Assembly (NCBI RefSeq): GCF_938039205.1
Contig: NZ_CALHVM010000013.1
Span: 1-12,917, forward strand
Origin: an uncultured Campylobacter sp.
GTDB lineage: Bacteria; Campylobacterota; Campylobacteria; Campylobacterales; Campylobacteraceae
DNA: 12,917 nt
Reading direction: 5' to 3'
In this document: in pieces, positions 8,241 to 12,917 of the stretch
Position numbering within the stretch: position 1 is the stretch's first letter
Layout of the letters: every line of letters begins with the position of its first letter
Position numbers and translations under genes: made by a program
Notes under the pieces: generated by a model
Told to the model about the DNA's origin: nothing
Seen by the model: only the letters and a program-made list of their open reading frames with translations
Database searches by the model: none

Positions 8241-9633
8241 TCAACAACTCCTTGTGCTTTTTAAAAATCTCTATTTTTTTTATTTCATCTTCGCTAAATC
8301 CTACATTTTTTAGATATTTCAGTATTTTAACCACTTCCGTATTTGAAATAATATCTTCTTGTCTAAAATTATGTGGGTTTTGCTGTACCTGTACCTGTAT
8401 AGCTTCTAATGGTATACATGCCTCAAGTGACTTTAGGTATAACTGGAATAGCTCTCTCGTTTGCAAATCCAATAAATCTAATAATTTTTTATGCATTGGA
8501 TTTTCTTTATTTATTACAAAATAAATTTTGCTATCTTCGCAAACTAGATTCCAAAATCTAGTAATATTTTTGTCGTTTATTTTTCGACCACGAGTAGAAA
8601 AAGGTTTTACTCCGTCTTTTATAGAGTATAAAGCAACTCTTTTGAGCGTATCTTTCAAGCCGGCAACTGGATTTGCGATAGACTTTTTTACATCAATATT
8701 CCACAACTCGTCTTGATCATTTGAAATTTCAATCTTTATACGAACAAGCTTTGTTGTATCGCTAGATTTAAGAATACCCCACCATTTACCGTAAACAAGT
8801 AGCCTATGGGCTCTGTATAGATAAAAACCTTGAGATTTTATATAGCCTTCTCTTCCACTATATTTTTCCCATTCCAATAAAGTCACTTTTGAATGATGCG
8901 GTAAGATAAATGGAGTAATTTTTATTTCTTTTTCATTGTATTTGATTATTTCTGTAGATTTCATAAAGGTTGCATCATGTGTTGGATTAAACGGATTAAA
9001 AGGTATTAACAAATTATTGTTGATTGATATTTTTATTTTTCTTGCACCGTCAGCCCCCTCTAGAAATTGGTGAAAGACCAAGGATAAATGCTCTCTTAGT
9101 ATTTCTAAGCATTCTGAAATTTGCTCAATTTTGTCCATATCTTCCCATATGACAAGAGTAGAGTTATCGTTTTTATAAAAATCTTTAAAAATTTCAAGAT
9201 TTTTATATTCGCTCAACTCAGGTGTCAAAAGTAGCCATTTATCTCTTTTAGAGATATAGTCCAAATCCCATTGTTTAATATTTATCTGATTACATTTCTT
9301 TGATATAACAGTAAGTTTTTTACATTGAGAAAATGAAGCCGTTTTAAGACCTAAACCAAATTTACCAAGCGCGATATCATTTCTTCTCTCGTCTGGATTT
9401 TTCGATGATAGCCTCATAGCTTCTACTAGTTCATCTTTGTCCATTCCTGCACCATTATCTAGAATACAAAAAAACGGTTCAGGATGTTGTATGGCATAGA
9501 TTTTTATATCATTTGCACCGGCAGATATGCTGTTATCAATAATATCTGCAACAGCCACCTCAAAAGTATACCCTATGTCACGAAGCGATCTAACAAAATT
9601 TGCGACATTCGGATTAATTTCTATCGGATCCAT
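8230..9633 (-). CDS. GHKL ATPase, MutL/MORC-like, of R-M operon
   Basis: This is a 467-residue GHKL-fold ATPase of the type linked to bacterial restriction-modification operons and considered related to eukaryotic MORC proteins. The N-box is AVADIIDNSISAGA (27-40), the second box DNGAGM is at 59-64 and the lid region GKFGLGLKTAS is at 90-100. The usual catalytic Glu is replaced by Asp30, and the usual Asp of the closing 'DA' by Ser37. A likely S5-fold transducer domain follows, with GFYLYRAHRLL (269-279) and WNIDVKKS (311-318), which is where gamma-phosphate-sensing lysines sit in MutL-like proteins. Such ATPases dimerise on ATP binding and clamp DNA. The role here is inferred as ATP-gated control of the nuclease or as sensing of foreign DNA. 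The ATG lies inside the methyltransferase gene (20-base overlap) with no good ribosome-binding site, implying coupled translation. Confidence 0.88.
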   Translation of the reverse strand: MDPIEINPNVANFVRSLRDIGYTFEVAVADIIDNSISAGANDIKIYAIQHPEPFFCILDNGAGMDKDELVEAMRLSSKNPDERRNDIALGKFGLGLKTASFSQCKKLTVISKKCNQINIKQWDLDYISKRDKWLLLTPELSEYKNLEIFKDFYKNDNSTLVIWEDMDKIEQISECLEILREHLSLVFHQFLEGADGARKIKISINNNLLIPFNPFNPTHDATFMKSTEIIKYNEKEIKITPFILPHHSKVTLLEWEKYSGREGYIKSQGFYLYRAHRLLVYGKWWGILKSSDTTKLVRIKIEISNDQDELWNIDVKKSIANPVAGLKDTLKRVALYSIKDGVKPFSTRGRKINDKNITRFWNLVCEDSKIYFVINKENPMHKKLLDLLDLQTRELFQLYLKSLEACIPLEAIQVQVQQNPHNFRQEDIISNTEVVKILKYLKNVGFSEDEIKKIEIFKKHKELLNGM

Positions 9634-10639
9634 CCAACACCGCTACAATCTCTTTTGCGATTTTTTCAACCATCGGCACAACAACAGAATTTCCAGCTTG
9701 TTTATACAACTGTGCTCTTGATATGTTTGATGGAAGCATAAAATCTCGCGGAAATCCTTGCAAATTAAAGCATTCTTTTGGGGTTAATCTTCTTATTATA
9801 CCATTATTTAATATTATTGGGATATTATGTCCACCAGCACCCATATTTGCAGTCAAGGTAGGGCAAACATTTGATTTATTGGAGCGAACATAATAACGCC
9901 TATATTGATAAACAATGTTTTCATCTGTCACACTTTCTACTACTCTACGATGGATTTTATTGCTTTTGTCATTATAAATATCAGATTGAATAACGCACGA
10001 ATCATCTAGGAAGGATTTTATATTTCTGGGGGTCTTGCTTGTTTCTTTTGGTATTTGAAATCTAGCGGATAATAAATTCTCTTGTTTTGTTTCTAGTATA
10101 TTTTCTTTTATAGGCTTTTCAAATGAATAGTCGCTTTCATCTTTAAAGCCTACGATATATATTCTTTCCCTCCCTTGTGGTATGTCTGTATACTTTGCAA
10201 CATTTAGTACAAATGGTATAAAAGAATATCCAGTCTTTTTTATTTCATCTTTAATGATTTTAAAAGTTTTTCCGTTATTATGTGTTGCAAGAGTTTTGAC
10301 ATTTTCTAAAAAATAGGCTTTTGGCCTCAACTCTTTTAATAGTCTCGATACTTCAAAAAAAAGCTTTCCTCGCCCATCTTCAAACCCTTTTCCGTGCCCA
10401 GCTTGCGAAAATGGTTGGCAAGGAAATCCTGCAGTAAGTATATCTATACTAGATAGATTTTTATTATTTAATTTTTTAACGTCTCCTTCGATAAGATTTA
10501 TGCTCTTATGATTTAATCTATAAGTCATACAGGCATTCTTGTCAATTTCATTTGCCCAAATAACATCACAATTTGAATTCTTAAATGCTTGACATATACC
10601 ACCAACGCCAGCAAACAAACTTCCTACTCTATAACTCAC
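9614..10639 (-). CDS. DNA (cytosine-5)-methyltransferase
   Basis: This is a 341-residue C5 cytosine methyltransferase, which transfers methyl from S-adenosylmethionine to cytosine in a specific DNA site. All core motifs are present: SAM-binding SLFAGVGG (7-14), motif IV GFPCQPFS with nucleophile Cys74, motif VI ENV (112-114), motif VIII QGRER (155-159), motif IX RRLTPKECFNLQGFP and motif X YKQAGNSVVVPMV. The region between VIII and IX (about 180-265) is the target-recognition domain, and its target cannot be read from sequence. The start is GTG (10637-10639), preceded by AAGAAGG. It is the first gene of the operon, so protection is made before the downstream nuclease. It overlaps the ATPase gene by 20 bases. 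Its size is close to single-domain restriction-linked enzymes such as M.HhaI. No active-site change was seen. I leave the symbol blank because dcm would imply the solitary enterobacterial enzyme. Confidence 0.95.
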   Translation of the reverse strand: MSYRVGSLFAGVGGICQAFKNSNCDVIWANEIDKNACMTYRLNHKSINLIEGDVKKLNNKNLSSIDILTAGFPCQPFSQAGHGKGFEDGRGKLFFEVSRLLKELRPKAYFLENVKTLATHNNGKTFKIIKDEIKKTGYSFIPFVLNVAKYTDIPQGRERIYIVGFKDESDYSFEKPIKENILETKQENLLSARFQIPKETSKTPRNIKSFLDDSCVIQSDIYNDKSNKIHRRVVESVTDENIVYQYRRYYVRSNKSNVCPTLTANMGAGGHNIPIILNNGIIRRLTPKECFNLQGFPRDFMLPSNISRAQLYKQAGNSVVVPMVEKIAKEIVAVLDGSDRN

Positions 10640-10778
10640 AGATACCTTCTTATTTTTTAAGATTTTATAATAACGCTCATTAAATTTTGCTGATTTTATT
10701 TTTAAATTTTAGATCGTTGCTTTATATAATTACAAACAATTTAATTATATTTCGAAGTATGCTTAAAAAGCTATTCAA
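10640..10778 (-). promoter_or_regulatory. Likely promoter region of the defence operon
   Basis: The region upstream of the methyltransferase is extremely AT-rich. On the minus strand there are -10-like hexamers TATAAA (10664-10669) and TATAAT (10744-10749), without a good -35 at standard spacing. Campylobacter promoters often lack a conserved -35 box. The ribosome-binding site AAGAAGG ends 5 bases before the GTG. No operator or controller-protein gene is visible. Which box is used cannot be decided from sequence. Confidence 0.4.
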
Positions 10779-11096
10779 GTTAAGGTTTCAAATTTCATTC
10801 TTAAAATTTAAAGGTAAATCGCGTAAATCTTACCGCTGAGCGCGACACAGTTTTTTTAAATTTAGCGCGCCGTCCTGCGCGTAGCGCGGTTAAAGCTTTT
10901 GGCTCGAAATCGCTTTAAATTTATCGCAAGCAAGACGGCGCCGCTTGCTAAATTGAACAAAGCCTGCTTTTACGGGCAAGGGGCTTATGCCTGCGGGCTC
11001 CGTGCAGTTTGAAATTAATATGTTAAGACTGAATTAAATGGCGCACGTAAAATTTCATGATTGAATTTTGCCGAGCTTGCTACGTTAAGCGATAAT
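10779..11096. other. Spacer at the right island edge, no gene seen
   Basis: The stretch goes from AT-rich island DNA to GC-rich native DNA at about 10810-10860. It holds a GC-rich hairpin (AGCAAG 10929-10934 with CTTGCT 10944-10949, enclosing CGGCGCCG) and several TTTAAATTT blocks. I see no coding region, RNA gene or attachment-site repeat matching the left edge. Confidence 0.4.
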
Positions 11097-11133
11097 TTTT
11101 GAAATTTAAAATTCCACTCGCGGAATTTCAAAA
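11097..11133 (-). terminator. Putative dgkA terminator hairpin
   Basis: AAATTCC (11109-11115) pairs with GGAATTT (11122-11128) over a 6-base loop. An outer AT arm, TTTTGAAATT (11097-11106) with AATTTCAAAA (11124-11133), can pair alternatively. The structure starts on the dgkA stop codon and is followed on the minus strand by a T-rich stretch. It is a plausible but weak intrinsic terminator. Confidence 0.4.
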
Positions 11134-11490
11134 AATTTTCCCGCAGATCGCATATCCCCACAGCGCGGCGTTAAGAAATAGGCTCATCATCACGGCCGTG
11201 CTTGCGGTGTCTTTGGCGCCTTTGGCTAGCGGGTGGATTTCGCTCGTGGTAAGATCGACCGCGCGCTCGATGGCTGAGTTTACGCACTCGGTTGTGAGCG
11301 TAAAGACCGCGCCGAAGATCAAAAATAGATTTAGCACCGCGCCGAAATTCCAAAAAAATAGCGACAGCAGAAGCGGGACGAACACGCAAAGCTCGAGTTT
11401 GAAGCTACGCTCGCTGCGCAGCATCTCGGCAAGACCCGCCATCGCGTAGCCCCAGTTGGCAAAAAATCGGTATTTGGGCTGATTGCGCAT
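11128..11490 (-). CDS. dgkA: Diacylglycerol kinase, small integral membrane type
   Basis: This is a 120-residue inner-membrane kinase that phosphorylates diacylglycerol to phosphatidic acid, recycling lipid released by envelope glycan modification. It matches the small trimeric DgkA family in length and motifs. SERSFKLE (26-33) carries the metal-ligand Glu28, TECVNSAIERAVD (67-79) carries Glu68, Asn71 and Glu75, and AKGAKDTASTAV (89-100) carries Lys93 and Asp94. Three hydrophobic helices are visible at about 34-48, 50-66 and 96-117, after an amphipathic N-terminus. The ATG is preceded by AAAGGAAAATT. It is transcribed away from xth, with about 67 bases between the two starts. Nothing unusual was seen. 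Confidence 0.95.
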   Translation of the reverse strand: MRNQPKYRFFANWGYAMAGLAEMLRSERSFKLELCVFVPLLLSLFFWNFGAVLNLFLIFGAVFTLTTECVNSAIERAVDLTTSEIHPLAKGAKDTASTAVMMSLFLNAALWGYAICGKIF

Positions 11491-11497
11491 AATTTTC

Positions 11498-11530
11498 CTT
11501 TAAATTTAGTCAAAATTTCGTATAATCATA
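11498..11530. promoter_or_regulatory. Divergent promoters with overlapping -10 boxes
   Basis: On the plus strand TATAAT (11521-11526) is well placed for xth, putting the transcript start about 25 bases before its TTG. On the minus strand TATGAT (11525-11530) is placed for dgkA. The two hexamers share two bases. No convincing -35 boxes are present, which is common in Campylobacter. Confidence 0.5.
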
Positions 11531-11557
11531 CCAAAATTTTCAGGCCAAAGGCTAAAT

Positions 11558-12316
11558 TTGAAACTGATTAGTTGGAATGTAAACGGACTGCGCGCAGTAC
11601 TCGGCAAAGACGGCTTCGCGTGGCTTGCGGAGCAAAACCCCGATTTTTTGGGCTTGCAAGAGATCAAGGTGAGCGAAAAGGACGCTCCGAAAGGGCTTTA
11701 CGAGCTCGGATTTTCTCAGATCGATCTAAATTCCGCCGCTCGTGCGGGATATTCGGGCGTGGCGAGCCTAGCAAAATTTAAAAGCGAGACGAGCAAGGCG
11801 CTGTTTTTCCCCGACGACGAGGGGCGCGTGCTGCAGCACCGCTTTGGCGACGTCGTGCTTTTTAATATCTACTTTCCCAACGGCCAAAAGGACGAGGCGC
11901 GGCTAGCCTATAAGATGGAATTTTACGCGAAATTCTTAGCCTATGCGCGCAGCCTCGCGGAGCAGGGGCTCGGGGTGATATTTTGCGGCGACGTGAATAC
12001 CGCGCACCGCGAGATCGATCTTGCAAACCCCAAAGCAAACTCCAAAACCTCGGGCTTTTTGCCGATCGAGCGGGCGTGGCTCGATGAGGTGGAGGCGGCG
12101 GGCTTTGTCGATACCTTTCGTGCCGTGCGCGGCGAGCTGCGGGACGCCTACTCGTGGTGGAGCTACCGCTTTAACGCGCGCGCCAAAAACGTAGGCTGGC
12201 GGATCGATTATTTTTTCATCTCGGCAAATTTGCGCTCGCGGCTAAAGGATGCTTTCATCCTAAGCGACGTGATGGGCAGCGACCACTGCCCCGTGGGCAT
12301 CGAGATCGAAATTTAG
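11558..12316 (+). CDS. xth: Exodeoxyribonuclease III (AP endonuclease)
   Basis: This is a 252-residue member of the ExoIII family, which cleaves at abasic sites and removes 3' nucleotides or blocks in base-excision repair. Active-site landmarks are all visible: WNVNG (6-10, Asn7), LQEIK with metal ligand Glu35, NIYFPNG with Tyr105, GDVN with Asp145 and Asn147, NSKTSGFLPIERAW (161-174), GWRIDYF with Asp217, and GSDHCP with Asp242 and the catalytic His243. It is slightly shorter than the E. coli enzyme (268 residues). The start is TTG at 11558-11560, behind AAAGG at about 11547. No in-frame ATG lies closer to WNVNG, and the reading matches family N-termini from the second residue. It is divergent from dgkA and co-directional with fhs. 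Confidence 0.95.
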   Translation: MKLISWNVNGLRAVLGKDGFAWLAEQNPDFLGLQEIKVSEKDAPKGLYELGFSQIDLNSAARAGYSGVASLAKFKSETSKALFFPDDEGRVLQHRFGDVVLFNIYFPNGQKDEARLAYKMEFYAKFLAYARSLAEQGLGVIFCGDVNTAHREIDLANPKANSKTSGFLPIERAWLDEVEAAGFVDTFRAVRGELRDAYSWWSYRFNARAKNVGWRIDYFFISANLRSRLKDAFILSDVMGSDHCPVGIEIEI

Positions 12317-12328
12317 TCGGGGGAAATT

Positions 12329-12344
12329 TCTCGGTGCGAGATTT
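12329..12344 (+). terminator. Weak hairpin after xth
   Basis: TCTCG (12329-12333) and CGAGA (12337-12341) form a 5-bp stem with a 3-base loop, followed only by TTT. An alternative stem joins GAAATTT, spanning the xth stop, to AAATTTC just downstream. Either could mark the transcript end, but both are weak. Confidence 0.25.
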
Positions 12345-12455
12345 GATCTTGTGCGGCTTGTGGGCAAGGTGCGCATAGCGCGCGAGCTAATGCGCGGATT
12401 TAAAGAGGCGGTGCGTAAACGCTGCGCAATAAAATTTTAAATTTAAGGAGAGAAA

Positions 12456-12917
12456 ATGTTGAGCGATATCGAAATAGCAAATGCGGCGAGGCCGGATAAA
12501 ATTTCAAACGTTGCGAAAAATTTGGGGCTTAGCGAGGATGAGATCGAGCTGTACGGCCACTACAAAGCCAAGCTAAACATCAAGCCGCGCTCGCGTGCTT
12601 CGAAGCTTATCTTGGTCACGGCGACCAATCCGACGCCGTTTGGCGAGGGCAAGACGACGACATCCATCGGTCTAGCCGACGCGCTAAAACGTCTAGGCAA
12701 AAGCGTCTGTCTTGCGCTGCGCGAGCCGTCGCTGGGGCCAGTTTTCGGTATCAAAGGCGGGGCCGCGGGCGGCGGATATTCGCAGCTGGTGCCGATGGAT
12801 GATCTAAATTTGCACTTCAACGGCGATTTTCATGCGATCACCTCCGCGAACAATCTCATTTCGGCGGTCATCGACAACTCGCTGTATCAAGAAAACCCGC
12901 TAAAGATCGATAAAATT
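12456..12917 (+). CDS. fhs: Formate-tetrahydrofolate ligase, 3' end outside window
   Basis: This is the first 154 residues of formyltetrahydrofolate synthetase, which joins formate to tetrahydrofolate using ATP and feeds one-carbon metabolism. The frame is open to the last base of the window. Family proteins are about 550 residues, so roughly a quarter is seen. The ATG at 12456 follows AAGGAG at 12445-12450. Diagnostic features are the P-loop TPFGEGKTT (60-68) after KLILVTATN, then LREPSLGPVFGIKGG, GGGYSQLVPMDD and LHFNGDFHAI. The segment SANNLISAVIDN replaces the more common HNLL-A-IDNH wording, which is a variation, not a lesion. The region from the xth stop to this gene (12317-12455) holds no other gene. 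Confidence 0.95.
   Translation, partial: MLSDIEIANAARPDKISNVAKNLGLSEDEIELYGHYKAKLNIKPRSRASKLILVTATNPTPFGEGKTTTSIGLADALKRLGKSVCLALREPSLGPVFGIKGGAAGGGYSQLVPMDDLNLHFNGDFHAITSANNLISAVIDNSLYQENPLKIDKI

Larger units (their letters stand above)
2606..10810. other. AT-rich defence island in GC-rich chromosome
   Basis: Base composition drops sharply after about 2600 and recovers around 10810-10860. Every gene between the limits belongs to one minus-strand defence operon. The flanking genes are housekeeping or native-looking. This pattern indicates horizontal acquisition. I found no integrase, transposase, tRNA or obvious flanking direct repeat, so the mode of insertion is unknown and the limits are approximate. 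Confidence 0.65.

Noticed and set aside
2636..10639. DISARM, BREX or a Type I/III restriction system
   Set aside because: No DrmA/DrmB, PglZ/PglX, HsdS or Mod-type proteins were seen. The ATPase is of the Z1 type and the methyltransferase is C5-cytosine.
10929..10949. GC-rich hairpin as terminator or attachment site
   Set aside because: There is no T-run on either strand and no matching copy at the left island edge.
11099..11449. Plus-strand open frame opposite dgkA
   Set aside because: It is fully antisense to a well-supported dgkA, has no homology cue and no ribosome-binding site.
12560..12820. Minus-strand open frame opposite fhs
   Set aside because: It is a shadow of the clearly recognisable formate-tetrahydrofolate ligase frame.

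Overview
The window looks like a piece of a Campylobacter chromosome, probably from one of the higher-GC members of the genus. This is inferred from A/T-rich ribosome-binding contexts such as AAATTTAAAGGA, from intergenic DNA studded with TTTTAAAATTTT blocks, and from the housekeeping genes. The flanks (about 1-2600 and 10860-12917) are GC-rich by eye. The middle (about 2600-10800) is strongly AT-rich, at roughly 30% GC by eye. No species can be named from the sequence alone.

Layout. A 5'-truncated dihydroorotase gene (pyrC, 1-930, +) is followed by about 575 bases with no convincing gene. Next comes a broken gene of unknown function (1506-2599, +). It is split over three frames by a 64-base duplication, built on a 31-base direct repeat, and by a shift at an A6 tract. 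A pair of overlapping hairpins (2606-2642) separates it from the AT-rich block.

The AT-rich block is one minus-strand operon of five intact genes. In transcription order they are a C5 cytosine DNA methyltransferase (9614-10639), a GHKL/MORC-like ATPase (8230-9633), a Z1-domain helicase-type ATPase (5577-8240), a DUF4420 PD-(D/E)XK protein (4676-5584) and an AIPR-family protein (2636-4666). The first four genes overlap by 20, 11 and 8 bases, and the last gap is 9 bases. The gene set matches a methyltransferase-MutL/MORC-like ATPase-Z1-nuclease neighbourhood described by comparative genomics as a restriction-modification or phage-defence system. Its mechanism is poorly known. A reasonable model is that the methyltransferase marks self DNA, the two ATPases sense or remodel unmarked DNA, the DUF4420 protein cuts, and AIPR contributes an abortive-infection or further effector function. 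The composition contrast suggests horizontal gain. No integrase, insertion sequence or tRNA gene accompanies the block here.

To the right the native composition returns with diacylglycerol kinase (dgkA, 11128-11490, -), divergently transcribed exodeoxyribonuclease III (xth, 11558-12316, +, TTG start) and the 5' part of formate-tetrahydrofolate ligase (fhs, 12456 to the window end, +). The two divergent genes appear to share a compact promoter region with overlapping -10 boxes.
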